A stretch of 46,410 nt of DNA from an uncultured Halomicronema sp. (GTDB lineage Bacteria > Cyanobacteriota > Cyanobacteriia > Phormidesmidales > Phormidesmidaceae), in the NCBI GenBank assembly GCA_937899725.1, contig CALCCA010000051.1:1-46410 (forward strand), written 5' to 3'. The notes beneath the pieces were generated by a model that was given only the letters and a program-made list of their open reading frames with translations, was not told the DNA's origin and did not search any database. Position 1 is the stretch's first letter. The number at the start of each line of letters is the position of its first letter. Positions 1 to 8,188 of the stretch are shown piece after piece. A program made the translations under genes and the position numbers.

Positions 1-27
1 TATCTCAACCAGCAACTTGATTATTTT

Positions 28-270
28 TCATCCCCCAGCGGATGACGTGCTCCCGCTTGATACCACTTCTCGAACAAATATCTCGATACCTGGATCGCTT
101 TGGACGAATACGTCTAGGCGAGATACGGCGGCGCTCGCTAGACTCGCTTGAGGGCTTGACTGCTTGACACTGGGGGCCGCGATCGCCCAGCCGCGATCGA
201 CTGATGCTGCCTGCCCTGCCGTCATCCAGAGCAGCAGCAACGTTCCATAAAACTTCCAACTTGTCTTCAT
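28..270 (-). pseudogene. Truncated secreted protein, possible alpha/beta-hydrolase start
   Basis: An 80-codon reading frame begins with a good Sec signal peptide (basic start, then a hydrophobic stretch LLLLWMTAG ending near AQA-like residues). It continues into SDPGIEIFVREV, which resembles the first strand of many alpha/beta hydrolases, and then stops at a TGA just where the hydrolase core should start. None of the three frames stays open towards the window edge, so this is either the 5' stub of a broken hydrolase or a small secreted protein in its own right. It is divergent from the LysR gene at 378, the usual arrangement for a LysR target. The hydrolase reading rests on a short resemblance only. 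Confidence 0.35.
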
Positions 271-377
271 AGCAATCAGCTTTAACGACTCAACATCTAC
301 CTATCTGCGACTGTAGAATGAGCCTTTATGGATGTCCAACACATCTTAAGTTCGCCGTTAACACCTGAAAAGTTCAA

Positions 378-1295
378 ATGGAGTTACGTCACTTACGTTA
401 TTTCGTGGCGGTGGCTGAAGAATTGCACTTTGGCCATGCTGCCAAACGCCTTCATATGGCTCAGCAACCGTTGAGTCGGCAAATTCGTCATCTGGAATCG
501 GAATTAAACGTGTTGCTCTTTCATCGGACGAAGCGAACCGTTCGCTTGACTGAGGCCGGTAAAGCCTTTTGGCAAGAAGCCCAGAAAACGCTGAGACAGG
601 CGGAACGTGCCATTGCGGTTGCCCAGCAAGTCGGTCGGGGTGAAGCAGGTCATCTGCAAATTGGCTTTACGGGACCGATTCTCAACAGTGTTTTACCAGC
701 CATAGTGCGCCAATTCAGACATCGTTATCCAGACATTCACCTAGAGTTAAATCGCCTATCCACAGAGGAACAGGTCACGGCCCTCCTCAATCAAACCATC
801 CAAGTTGGACTGCTGCACCCGCCGATTGCTGCTCCCTCCCTCGCCTCGGAAGTGATTTATCGGGAGCCCTTGATTGCCGCCATTCCCGATATTCATCCTT
901 TAGCCCAGGAGGTCTCTGAACCAATCTCGATAAAGGATCTTGCTAATGAACCGTTTATTTTGTTCCCCCGGCAAGTTGGCCCGACACTGCATGATGCAAT
1001 TACCAGCTTTTGCCAACAATCTGGCTTTAGCCCAACCGTGGTTCAGGAAGCGTTTCCGCAGCAAACCATTCTTGGACTGGTCGCCTCGGGGCTGGGCGTA
1101 TCGTTAATTCACGCCTCGGTTGAATGCATTCAACAACGAGGCGTAGTCACCCGACCTATCCGAGAAATTACGCCGCAATTAGAATCAGCAATCGTTTGGG
1201 CTTCTGATACACCTCATCCAGCACTGTGTAAGCTGCTTGAAATGACTCGGGAGGGAATAACGCCCCATCACACTCCAGATACACCCGACCATTGA
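378..1295 (+). CDS. LysR-family transcriptional regulator
   Basis: A 305-aa protein of normal LysR length. Residues 1-60 form the winged helix-turn-helix, with the family signature MELRHLRYFVAVAEELHFGHAA, read here as two pieces (MELRHLRYF and HFGHAAKRLH), followed by QPLSRQIRHLE and LLFHRTKR. Residues about 90-295 are the periplasmic-binding-like effector domain (GHLQIGFTG start; GLVASGLGVSLI near 230). It should bind DNA as a tetramer and respond to a small ligand that cannot be told from sequence. It diverges from the truncated ORF at 28-270, so the 271-377 gap probably holds a shared promoter/operator. No strong Shine-Dalgarno precedes the ATG, but the start matches the family N-terminus exactly. 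Confidence 0.93.
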   Translation: MELRHLRYFVAVAEELHFGHAAKRLHMAQQPLSRQIRHLESELNVLLFHRTKRTVRLTEAGKAFWQEAQKTLRQAERAIAVAQQVGRGEAGHLQIGFTGPILNSVLPAIVRQFRHRYPDIHLELNRLSTEEQVTALLNQTIQVGLLHPPIAAPSLASEVIYREPLIAAIPDIHPLAQEVSEPISIKDLANEPFILFPRQVGPTLHDAITSFCQQSGFSPTVVQEAFPQQTILGLVASGLGVSLIHASVECIQQRGVVTRPIREITPQLESAIVWASDTPHPALCKLLEMTREGITPHHTPDTPDH

Positions 1296-1438
1296 GCGGT
1301 GCTCATCTGAATGCATGATTGTTGAAACAGGTAATTGAAAACGTTAACTGACAGAAGTTTTGAGGCAGGGCATGACCGTGCTCACCCTTACTCCCTCAAT
1401 TAGAGACTGACGAAGAGACACTCTAAGCCATCCACACT

Positions 1439-1570
1439 CTAAATGATGACAGCCCATAACCCGTAGGCCAAAAAGGTACTGGCCAGCGGCACGGTGAGAT
1501 TATCAATCCCCCATTTTGAGGACGACTCCAGCAGCGTCGCTGACAAGGGCGGCGACGAGGGCGATCGCCT
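1439..1570 (-). pseudogene. 3' remnant of a phytol/polyprenol kinase-like gene
   Basis: Read on the minus strand, this stretch encodes KWGIDNLTVPLASTFLAYG and ends in a TAG at 1439-1441. The DNLTVPL block with a hydrophobic tail is what I know from the C-terminus of the diacylglycerol/phytol kinase (VTE5/SEC59-like) membrane family in cyanobacteria. About 15 codons upstream the coding sense jumps frame: AIALVAALVS lies in one frame and ATLLESSSKWG in another. No start codon or longer frame exists, so only the last 40 or so codons survive. It sits between the LysR gene and the terminator of the next gene. Confidence 0.55.
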
Positions 1571-1587
1571 CTCAGCAATTCAGCCCA

Positions 1588-1620
1588 TCAAAAAAGGGTT
1601 AGCCGTAAACGACTAACCCT
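1588..1620 (-). terminator. Intrinsic terminator of the OCP-N-domain gene
   Basis: An 8-bp perfect stem AGGGTTAG/CTAACCCT (1595-1602 with 1613-1620) and a 10-nt loop are followed, on the minus strand, by six T residues (1589-1594 as A on plus). It lies just past the stop codon of the minus-strand gene at 1663-2127. Confidence 0.8.
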
Positions 1621-1662
1621 CTTTCAACAAAGTGCTTATGCATTTCAGAAGAACTCAATCAG

Positions 1663-2127
1663 CTAAATCGACGTAGCCTCAGTTGCGACCGCCTCCCGCA
1701 AGAAGCTCACCAGCTCATTTGATTCGCGATTTGACAAGTCGACTAACAGAGCATGCTGCTCTTGACTCCAGGTATCCAACGCTGACTTACACAGCAGCAC
1801 TTCATCCGACTGGGCATTCGCCAAGCGATACCAAAAAGCCATCCGCATATTGGTATCGAGCTCACCGTAAACTTCAGTTAGCCGAGTCGGCGAACCGCGT
1901 AAGATTTCTTGCAGGGCTTCATGGCGATCGCCCTTAGGCATTTGCTGAATTTGCTTTAAAACGGTCTGCACCTTCTGAGAAAAGAAAGCACCCGGCTTAG
2001 CAGACTTAGACGCTCGACGAATCTTTTGTGCCAAGTAGTGCAAGATTACTATTTGAGTTTGAGCACTCGCTTTTGAGAACTGAGCGGAGGCACTTTCGTG
2101 CGCCGAGGTCAAATTGGCTGTTGTCAT
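1663..2127 (-). CDS. Divergent single-domain OCP N-terminal (Carot_N) family protein
   Basis: A 154-aa helical protein. From IVILHYLA (residue 26) to FWYRL (98-102) it aligns without a gap to the N-terminal carotenoid-binding domain of the orange carotenoid protein as I remember the Synechocystis sequence. PGA aligns with PGA, KQIQQM with KEIQAM, and FWYRL with FWYRL. It has no C-terminal NTF2-like domain, as in the helical carotenoid proteins (HCPs), whose members quench singlet oxygen or phycobilisome excitation. The counterparts of OCP Trp110 and Tyr111 are kept (W99, Y100), but the counterpart of Trp41 is His30 and of Tyr44 is Ala33, and the linker side is basic. Carotenoid binding is therefore not assured. 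It is a single gene with its own terminator. Confidence 0.8.
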   Translation of the reverse strand: MTTANLTSAHESASAQFSKASAQTQIVILHYLAQKIRRASKSAKPGAFFSQKVQTVLKQIQQMPKGDRHEALQEILRGSPTRLTEVYGELDTNMRMAFWYRLANAQSDEVLLCKSALDTWSQEQHALLVDLSNRESNELVSFLREAVATEATSI

Positions 2128-2281
2128 GACTAAATCCTAAATTTTGGTTGAATCTGATGCTTTTTATGCTGATCCTGCTGACTCTCTCTCCAAAAGAGGA
2201 CGCTCACAGAGCTGAAAAGAAGACGCTCGCAAAGCTGAGTGGCAGTGATCCCGATAGAAACTGACAGCCAGCCTGGGGCTT

Positions 2282-2313
2282 AAAAAAGTGTGCCCAGCAA
2301 TCGCACGACACAC
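2282..2313 (-). terminator. Strong intrinsic terminator of an unassigned minus-strand transcript
   Basis: On the minus strand, GTGTGTC (2313-2307) pairs with GGCACAC (2294-2288), including one G-U pair, around a 12-nt loop, and is followed directly by TTTTTT. A transcript must come from the right; the only candidate is the 54-codon ORF at 2330-2494 or a small RNA. Confidence 0.65.
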
Positions 2314-2329
2314 CCTTATTTATCTTGCC

Positions 2330-2494
2330 TCATAATTCTGGTCGTGGGGGTGATAAAGCCAACAATAACCAAGGTGGGGATCGCCAAAATTTAGAGTCAT
2401 CACAATTACGCAAAATCGCCCATCCGAGACAAGTCCAACTCCATTGATCCCCACAATTTGAGAACTGCCCAGCATCTTTAGGCTTTTCTTCCAT
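2330..2494 (-). CDS. Possible 54-aa Trp/Cys-rich protein (or sRNA locus)
   Basis: An ATG-to-TGA frame of 54 codons contains five Trp and three Cys (blocks such as NCGDQWSWTCLGW and RSPPWLLLALSPPRP). I do not recognise it. In favour: it ends 17 bases before a good intrinsic terminator on the same strand, inside a stretch of about 770 bases that otherwise has no gene. Against: there is no Shine-Dalgarno before the ATG, and the composition could be accidental. An untranslated small RNA ending at the same terminator is an equal alternative. Confidence 0.3.
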   Translation of the reverse strand: MEEKPKDAGQFSNCGDQWSWTCLGWAILRNCDDSKFWRSPPWLLLALSPPRPEL

Positions 2495-2747
2495 TTCTGA
2501 ATGTGGCTGTTGCTAAAAGTAGCGAGCTACCCATACAGGCTTCTAAACGATAAAAACCACCGAGGGATCATTGAGTTCTCCTTTTTTGAGTCGATCGCCC
2601 GCAAGGTCATCGGGGCTTCCTCACCGCTTGTGCCCTCCTCAAACTAAACCGGGTGAGGCATTGAACGATGCGCCCTGATGGCCTGGTTGCATGAGGCCTC
2701 TCGATCGATCCGATGGGCGATTGGCAGCGGGCCATCACCACTCTCGT

Positions 2748-2787
2748 CGCAAGTCAGAAGGCTCCCACAGCGACTGTCTGACTTGCG
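2748..2787. other. 11-bp perfect inverted repeat upstream of the carboxypeptidase
   Basis: CGCAAGTCAGA (2748-2758) and TCTGACTTGCG (2777-2787) form a perfect hairpin with an 18-nt loop. There is no T tract, so it is not an ordinary terminator. It lies about 110 bases before the LD-carboxypeptidase start and may be a leader structure or an operator. The rest of 2495-2898 shows no gene that I can support. Confidence 0.4.
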
Positions 2788-2898
2788 CCTGATCCCTAAA
2801 AGTGACAGGGTGGCAGTGCTTAGCTGCAGCCAGGAAACCTCACCCGTTCAGGCCATCACTGGCGGTCTTGCCCCCTTTGCCGAGCCCCCCGCACCGAT

Positions 2899-3960
2899 AT
2901 GAGAAAACCACAGCCTACCCGCCGGCAGATGATGCTGGGCCTAGGCGCGATCGCCGCCTTGCTGCCAGTCGCCTCAACGGACCAAGCTCAGCCCCCCGCA
3001 CCGACGATAGTGAAACCGCCGCGTCTCAAACCCGGCGATACGATAGGCATTATCAGTCCGGCGGGGGCCACCTTTGAATCCACCGATTTAGACATCGTGA
3101 TGGATGCCGTGCGCGGCCTGGACTTGATACCGCGCCCCGCGCCCCATGTACTGGCGCAGTATGGCTATCTGGCGGGTCGCGATCGCGACCGCGCTGATGA
3201 CATTAATCAGTTTTTTACCGACCCTGACATCGCGGCCCTGCTGCCGATCCGCGGCGACTGGGGCAGCGCCCGCGTTTTGCCCCATCTCGATTACGACGTG
3301 ATTCGTCAAAATCCCAAAATCATTGTGGGCTTTAGCGACCTCACCGCCCTGTTGCTGGGCATTACAGCGCAAACCGGGTTAGTCACCTTTCACGGCCCCA
3401 ACGGGCTGACGGCATGGCGACCCGATCAGGTGGTGCCCTTTCGGCAGGTGTTATTTGAGGGGCAACGGTTGACCTTTGAAAATCAACCCGTGGCCGACGA
3501 TCGCGATCGGCTGATGCAGACTCGCCTGCGAGTGCAAACGGTGACTTCAGGACAAGCCCGCGGCCGCCTCTTGGGCGGCAATTTGTCGGTGTTGACGGGG
3601 CTGGTCGGCTCACCTTATCTGCCCGACCTCACCGGCGCGATTCTGTTTGTCGAAGATGTGGGCGAACCGATTTACCGCATCGATCGCATGTTGACGCATC
3701 TCAAGCTGGCCGGCGTATTAGAGGGGCTGGCCGGCTTCGTGTTTGGGCAATGTACGAACTGTGGCCCTTCGGGAGGGTATGGCGGTCTGACGTTAGAGGC
3801 GGTGCTGCAAGACCACATTGCCCCCCTCGGCATCCCGGCCTGGGCCAATGCCGCAATTGGTCATCTGGAACCGATTCTCACCCTCCCCCTGGGCACCGAA
3901 GTGACGATGGATGCCGACGCCGGGCGGATGGTGATGCAAGAAGCGGCGATCGCCGAATGA
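2899..3960 (+). CDS. LD-carboxypeptidase (peptidase S66, LdcA/MccF-like), exported
   Basis: A 353-aa serine peptidase that trims the terminal D-Ala from tetrapeptide stems in peptidoglycan recycling. Residues 1-30 look like a Tat signal (TRRQMMLGLGAIAALLP, with the paired Arg). LKPGDTIGIISPAG at 43-56 is the usual S66 start. The nucleophile is Ser123 in RGDWGSARVLPHL; the family Glu falls in FVEDVGEPIYRIDR and the His in AAIGHLEPILTLPLG. Most family members read RGGYGS here, so the Asp-Trp is a mild deviation. The Tat start supports the ATG chosen although no Shine-Dalgarno is seen. An exported LD-carboxypeptidase would act on the periplasmic wall rather than in cytosolic recycling. Confidence 0.9.
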   Translation: MRKPQPTRRQMMLGLGAIAALLPVASTDQAQPPAPTIVKPPRLKPGDTIGIISPAGATFESTDLDIVMDAVRGLDLIPRPAPHVLAQYGYLAGRDRDRADDINQFFTDPDIAALLPIRGDWGSARVLPHLDYDVIRQNPKIIVGFSDLTALLLGITAQTGLVTFHGPNGLTAWRPDQVVPFRQVLFEGQRLTFENQPVADDRDRLMQTRLRVQTVTSGQARGRLLGGNLSVLTGLVGSPYLPDLTGAILFVEDVGEPIYRIDRMLTHLKLAGVLEGLAGFVFGQCTNCGPSGGYGGLTLEAVLQDHIAPLGIPAWANAAIGHLEPILTLPLGTEVTMDADAGRMVMQEAAIAE

Positions 3961-4135
3961 GACCAGCGATCCGGCACTTGCCATAAATTTAGACAAACGA
4001 GTTCCCGATGCTGAGGAACTACCGAGGAAAAATACAGCTTCGTAAAGCAATCTCGAACATTCAAAATTAGCCGTTGATTTTATCTCAAATGTGTGAACAA
4101 TCGAGAGACAACCGTGAGCTACAGGGGAGATCATG

Positions 4136-4582
4136 ATGGGACTCAGCACAATCGCTCAAGACCCTGCAACCAAGGCCAGCATGGTCGACGACTGTACTCA
4201 TCTGATCGATGAGCAGGTCGCAAGCAAACGTGGCATGTCAGGCCTGGCTCTGAAGACGGCCTACCGAGTCATCAAGGGCGTAGGCCCAACTTACTTGCGC
4301 GGGGCGATCGGTCGGGTTTTGCCGGAGGCGCTGAACGCTCTGGAGCCGATGTGGTACGAGGGCCTCGGGTCGGGTGATCCGGTGCAATACCTGAGACAAG
4401 ACCCATCGCGCACGGCAGAAATTCTGCTCAGCGTGACCGATCAGCGCATCCAAAATTCGTCTGGGGCAGTGGTCGGCGTTTACAAAAAACTTCGCAAATC
4501 GATCAAAAGCGATGTAGAAGAGGCGGTGCCTGACTTAGCCAACATTTTAGGCAAGCACGCGCAGGCCTTGTCACAGGCGTAA
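4136..4582 (+). CDS. DUF6918 family protein
   Basis: A 148-aa protein of unknown function. It follows the DUF6918 pattern along its whole length: DDCTHLIDEQVASKRGMSGLALK, read as DDCTHLID and GMSGLALKTAY; then VLPEALNALEPMWYEG, LLSVTDQRI, YKKLRKSIKSDVEEAVP and a C-terminal KHAQAL helix. No membrane segment or catalytic motif is visible; it looks like a cytosolic all-helical protein. Two ATGs overlap (4133 and 4136); AGGGGAG at 4121-4127 is spaced better for 4136. It appears monocistronic. Confidence 0.75.
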   Translation: MGLSTIAQDPATKASMVDDCTHLIDEQVASKRGMSGLALKTAYRVIKGVGPTYLRGAIGRVLPEALNALEPMWYEGLGSGDPVQYLRQDPSRTAEILLSVTDQRIQNSSGAVVGVYKKLRKSIKSDVEEAVPDLANILGKHAQALSQA

Positions 4583-4592
4583 TTCACGCCTC

Positions 4593-4734
4593 ATACCAAT
4601 TCTCTGAAACTGGGCTACAGATCTTCCTTTCGACTCCGCTCAAGGAACGTCGGCTGAGCGTCGTCGTTCACATCGCGTCTCCCCGAGGGAGAAAGCCGAC
4701 TTGTCTGTGTAGCTGTAATTCGTAGAACTGGTAT
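4593..4734. repeat. MITE-like element, copy 1 (142 bp)
   Basis: Bounded by ATACCAATTCT (4593-4603) and AGAACTGGTAT (4724-4734), terminal inverted repeats with one mismatch. The left end continues TCTGAAAC..GGCTACAGATCT, closely matching the left end of a second element at 20370-20472. It has no coding capacity. It lies in the 316-base gap between the DUF6918 gene and ubiD. Confidence 0.6.
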
Positions 4735-4767
4735 CACTCGTTCAGACCGTAAACAAATAGCCGCTCT

Positions 4768-4800
4768 AGCCGCTCCCCTAAATTTAGGGGAGCGGCTTTT
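4768..4800 (+). terminator. Intrinsic terminator with 15-bp perfect stem
   Basis: AGCCGCTCCCCTAAA pairs perfectly with TTTAGGGGAGCGGCT (4768-4782 with 4783-4797) and is followed by TTTT. It separates the DUF6918 transcript from the convergent ubiD gene. The fully self-complementary stem can work on both strands. Confidence 0.8.
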
Positions 4801-4898
4801 GGCGATCGCCCCCGCCCCGTCACGCCATAAGTCGCGTTGACTTCAGGAAATCAAACAAAACAGCGTTCCGAGAGTTGGGGTGGGGGATTGCTAAACCT

Positions 4899-6410
4899 CT
4901 ACCGAATGTCGTAGCCAAACAGATTGGGATCGACGTCGAGCAAATTCAGGTCATCGAGACCATATTCCGCCCACCGCTGATCGACCCGAGCGGCGGTATC
5001 CGGATCGGGGACGAGTTCATCGCTCCAGGGGCGATCGGTTTCGGGATAGACCTTAGTGGTGGCATCGATGCCCATACGGCTGCCGAGCCCCGGTTTCTCG
5101 GTGGCAAAGTCGAGGCGATCGAAGGGATTTTCGGGCAAGATGAACACGTCTCGCGCCGGATCGACCTTCGACGTCACCGCCCACATCACCTGACGCGGGT
5201 CGCGGATGTTGATAGATTTGTCCACCACGATGACGAATTTGGTGTAAGTGAACTGGGGCAGCGCCGTCCAAAAGGCAAAGGCAGCTCGTCGGGCTTGGCC
5301 CGGATAGCTTTTATCGATCGCCACCACGGCGGCCTTGTAGCTCAGCCCTTCCATCGGTAAGAAGAAATCTTGAATCTCGGGCACCTGCAGGCGCAGAATC
5401 GGCGTGTAGATGCGGTTCAGGGCCAGGGCCATCATGGCATCTTCTTTGGGCGGCCGGCCGCTAAACGCCGTCATGTAGATCGGATTTTTGCGATGGGTCA
5501 GGCAGTGAAAGCGAATCAGCGGGGCACTGTCTCGTTGCGGGCCGTAGTAACCAATGTGATCGCCTGCTGGCCCATCAATATCCGTTTCTCCTGGGGTGAT
5601 GGTGCCTTCTAGAACGATTTCTGACAGGGCGGGCACTTCCAAATTGACGGTTTTGCACTTGGCCAGATTCACCCCTTTGCCGCTGTAGAGACCGGCAAAT
5701 AGCCATTCCGACAAATCAATCGGCAGGGGCGTGGCCGCGGCGAGAATCAGCAGCGGATCAACGCCGATCGCCAGGGCGACTTCGAGCTTTTCGCCGCGCT
5801 CCGCCGCTTTGCGCAAGTGACGACTAGGGCCTCGCACCGAGAGCCACTGCACCGTCGCCGTGTTTTTCGATTGCAGCTGCAGGCGATAAACCCCCACATT
5901 GGGAATTTTGCTTTCTGGGTCTTTCGTCACCATCAAACCCAGGGTGATCACCTTACCGGCATCGCCTGAATAAACGCGCAGCAGCGGCAGCTTGGTCAGA
6001 TCCACGTCGTCGCCCTTCAAGACGACCTGATGACAGGGGGGAAAGAGATCGAGATCGGGCTTGGCTTTGACCACATCAAAGAGGGCCTTGCCCATTTCAA
6101 CCGCTTGCGAAAACTGCTTGGGCGGTCGGGGCTGATAGAGCAGCGCTAGCTTTTTGCCAATCGCCTCTAGCTCTTCGGGTGACTCCATGCCAAAACACCA
6201 GCACACACGCTCCAAGGTCCCCAGCACGTTAATGGCGAGGGGCATATCGGCGCCCTTGACGTTTTCAAATAGCAGCGCTGGCCCGCCAGACAGCAGCAGG
6301 CGATTGGCAATTTCGGCCACTTCTAAATCGGGATCAACGGGTACCGTGATGCGGCGGAGCTGACCCCGAGCTTCGAGGCGATTCAGAAAGTCGTGCAGAT
6401 CTCTTGCCAT
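4899..6410 (-). CDS. ubiD: UbiD family (de)carboxylase
   Basis: A 503-aa protein of full UbiD length. These enzymes use prenylated FMN to decarboxylate aromatic or alpha,beta-unsaturated acids; in cyanobacteria a UbiD homologue is thought to decarboxylate the prenylated 4-hydroxybenzoate on the way to plastoquinone. The N-terminus (MARDLHDFLNRLEARGQLRRI) is read as DLHDFLNRLE and QLRRITVPVDPDLEVAEIA. The central block NVGVYRLQLQ and HLRKAAERGE fits the cofactor-binding region, and IVLEGTITPGE, DHIGYYGPQ and IYMTAFSGRPPKEDAMM are strong family motifs. The C-terminal part has KFVIVVDKSINIRDPRQVMWA and MGIDATTK. No UbiX (prenyl-FMN synthase) is in the window. It is convergent with the genes on its left and divergent from the lipoprotein at 6555. 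Confidence 0.92.
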   Translation of the reverse strand: MARDLHDFLNRLEARGQLRRITVPVDPDLEVAEIANRLLLSGGPALLFENVKGADMPLAINVLGTLERVCWCFGMESPEELEAIGKKLALLYQPRPPKQFSQAVEMGKALFDVVKAKPDLDLFPPCHQVVLKGDDVDLTKLPLLRVYSGDAGKVITLGLMVTKDPESKIPNVGVYRLQLQSKNTATVQWLSVRGPSRHLRKAAERGEKLEVALAIGVDPLLILAAATPLPIDLSEWLFAGLYSGKGVNLAKCKTVNLEVPALSEIVLEGTITPGETDIDGPAGDHIGYYGPQRDSAPLIRFHCLTHRKNPIYMTAFSGRPPKEDAMMALALNRIYTPILRLQVPEIQDFFLPMEGLSYKAAVVAIDKSYPGQARRAAFAFWTALPQFTYTKFVIVVDKSINIRDPRQVMWAVTSKVDPARDVFILPENPFDRLDFATEKPGLGSRMGIDATTKVYPETDRPWSDELVPDPDTAARVDQRWAEYGLDDLNLLDVDPNLFGYDIR

Positions 6411-6554
6411 GATTTAAGAAATGTAAAGCCGTTCTTCGTTCATTATGGGGGAAACTGGCGATCGCCTTGATGAATTCTAGCCCGGTAGTTTTTACTGAAG
6501 GGGCAGCGATCCCTGCCGAGCCGTGAGCATTGCAAGTAGTGAGCATTGGACACT

Positions 6555-7277
6555 ATGAAACGGACTGAGATGCGGACTGGTCTTCGCATAGCGCTACTAG
6601 CGGGCAGCCTGTTCACCCTGACCGGCTGCTTTAACCGGCTCGATACCGGTGCCATTGAGCAAGAAATTGAGGCGGAAGTCGAAAGCCAAAGTCGGCGGCT
6701 ATCGCTGGCTGAGGTGCGCTGTCCGCGCGATGTTTATAAGCAATCAGGCGCGTATTTTCGCTGTGTCGGCTATCTCCGCCCCGAAGGCGAATTCACCATC
6801 AATGTGGTGCAGCAAGATAGCCAGGGCCGCATTGAGTGGGATATTCCTAGCTCGCAGGTGATTTTGAACATCGCGAAGGTGGAAGAAAAACTGCAGCAAG
6901 AATTTGCCAAGGCGTTTTCCAAACGGGCGGCGCTCAACTGTGGCGACATGTATCGCCTCAACCAGCCCGGTGAGCAGTTTGAGTGTGCTGTGGTCGGCGA
7001 TGTCATCGTCGGTCAGGAACAAATCACCGATCTCTTGGTCAGAATTGACCCAGAGGGAAATTTGAACTGGCATGAGGTGGGTGAGGCGATCGCCCCAGTG
7101 ACGACCGTTTCTAACCCAGCGGGCACGACCAGTGCGAGCTCCCCCCAAGCGGGCGCAGCGGCAAATGAGGCGGCAGGGGAAACGACAACCACCCCAGCGC
7201 CATCCGCCAGTGGCAGAGAAGGGATCGCCGGTACCCGCGAGGTCGAACGGCCCCGCATCGCTGGCGATGATGATTGA
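6555..7277 (+). CDS. Lipoprotein with two DUF4333-like repeats
   Basis: A 240-aa protein. The N-terminus is a lipoprotein signal (LLAGSLFTLTGC, lipobox LTGC). Two copies of a small Cys-containing domain follow, about residues 45-100 and 108-165, each starting with C-(G/P)-x-(D/M)-x-Y, a second Cys about 17 residues later in (Y/F)-x-C, and ending in a ..D.(E/Q)G...W strand. This is the DUF4333 pattern as I know it. The C-terminal 70 residues are Ala/Thr/Pro-rich and probably disordered. The ATG at 6555 is preferred to the upstream TTG at 6546. It lies directly before the exbB/exbD genes and on the same strand (191 bases), so it may be the outer-membrane or periplasmic lipoprotein partner of that cluster; this is inference. 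Confidence 0.75.
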   Translation: MKRTEMRTGLRIALLAGSLFTLTGCFNRLDTGAIEQEIEAEVESQSRRLSLAEVRCPRDVYKQSGAYFRCVGYLRPEGEFTINVVQQDSQGRIEWDIPSSQVILNIAKVEEKLQQEFAKAFSKRAALNCGDMYRLNQPGEQFECAVVGDVIVGQEQITDLLVRIDPEGNLNWHEVGEAIAPVTTVSNPAGTTSASSPQAGAAANEAAGETTTTPAPSASGREGIAGTREVERPRIAGDDD

Positions 7278-7468
7278 GCCTCGTTGGCGGCGCGCTCGCC
7301 TCGCGCTACTACTTAAACTGGAATTAAACTCGTTACCGGCTTTTATTAATCTTTGACACCAAGACTTTCGCTATCCTGACCCACAGGGCTTCATCATGCA
7401 GTGCCAAACTAGGGCATGACCAAGCTCGCCTTGATCGACTGTTTTCCGCCTAAATCCGAGCAGGTTTT

Positions 7469-8164
7469 ATGACGACTGTATTTGATTTTTTGGCCAGAGG
7501 AGGCCCCGTCATGGTGCCCATTCTCGGGTGCTCGGTGCTGACCATTGCCACCGGGTTTGAGCGGGCCTGGTTTTGGACTAACCTGCTCAAGCGAGAAAGC
7601 CAGGTGGTGAATGAAGTGCTGGATGCCGCTCGACGAGACCTCGATGAGGCCGCCGCAATCGCGGCCCGCGCGGACGACACCCCCGTTGGTCGTTTTTTGC
7701 TTGCCCCCCTGCGGCTCAAAAATCCCTCGCCCGAAACCTTTCGCCTGGCACTAGAGAATGCGGGTGACAAAGAGTTTGTCAAAATGCGGCGCGGTGACAA
7801 GGTGTTAGAAACCATTGTCGCCGTCGCGCCGCTGCTGGGACTGTTGGGTACCGTGACCGGCTTGATTGCCACCTTTAACAACCTCAACATCGGCAGCGGC
7901 GGTGGCACCGATACCTCAGCCGCCGCCTCAGGCATTGGCGAAGCCCTCATTACGACAGCGGCAGGCATGGTGGTCGCGATTATGGCGCTACTGGTCTTTC
8001 GGGTGATGGTCACCTTTCAAGGTCAGCAGATGGACTATTTTTCGGAAGCGGGGAACGAACTGGAGCTGATCTATCGGCAATTTTGGTATGAGCCCGCCCT
8101 GTCAGCCTTTGACAACCGCTCTGACCCGCCTCGCTCGACCCCGCTCGCTGCCGAACGCTATTAA
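7469..8164 (+). CDS. exbB: MotA/TolQ/ExbB proton channel family protein
   Basis: A 231-aa inner-membrane subunit that, with ExbD/TolR, uses the proton gradient to drive a TonB- or TolA-like partner. The first membrane segment is GPVMVPILGCSVLTIATGF (about 12-30). The family core VAPLLGLLGTVTGLIATF (about 125-142) and GIGEALITTAAGMVVAIMA (about 160-178) are fully present, including the Thr in LGTVTG and the following GEAL..T..G pattern. The length is usual for ExbB. Two exbD genes follow with gaps of 24 and 62 bases, so the three genes form one operon. No TolB, Pal or TonB-dependent receptor is nearby; the adjacent PstS suggests a link to phosphate. Confidence 0.92.
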   Translation: MTTVFDFLARGGPVMVPILGCSVLTIATGFERAWFWTNLLKRESQVVNEVLDAARRDLDEAAAIAARADDTPVGRFLLAPLRLKNPSPETFRLALENAGDKEFVKMRRGDKVLETIVAVAPLLGLLGTVTGLIATFNNLNIGSGGGTDTSAAASGIGEALITTAAGMVVAIMALLVFRVMVTFQGQQMDYFSEAGNELELIYRQFWYEPALSAFDNRSDPPRSTPLAAERY

Positions 8165-8188
8165 CGTCACTGCGGACTTCCCCTTGCT

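Noticed and set aside
2678-2902. 74-codon frame just before the LD-carboxypeptidase gene, overlapping its ATG
   Set aside because: It has no start signal, no recognisable fold and a random-looking composition; the hairpin at 2748-2787 lies inside it.
7353-7377. TTGACA and TATCCT before exbB as a promoter
   Set aside because: The gap between them is 13 bases, too short for a normal sigma-70 promoter.
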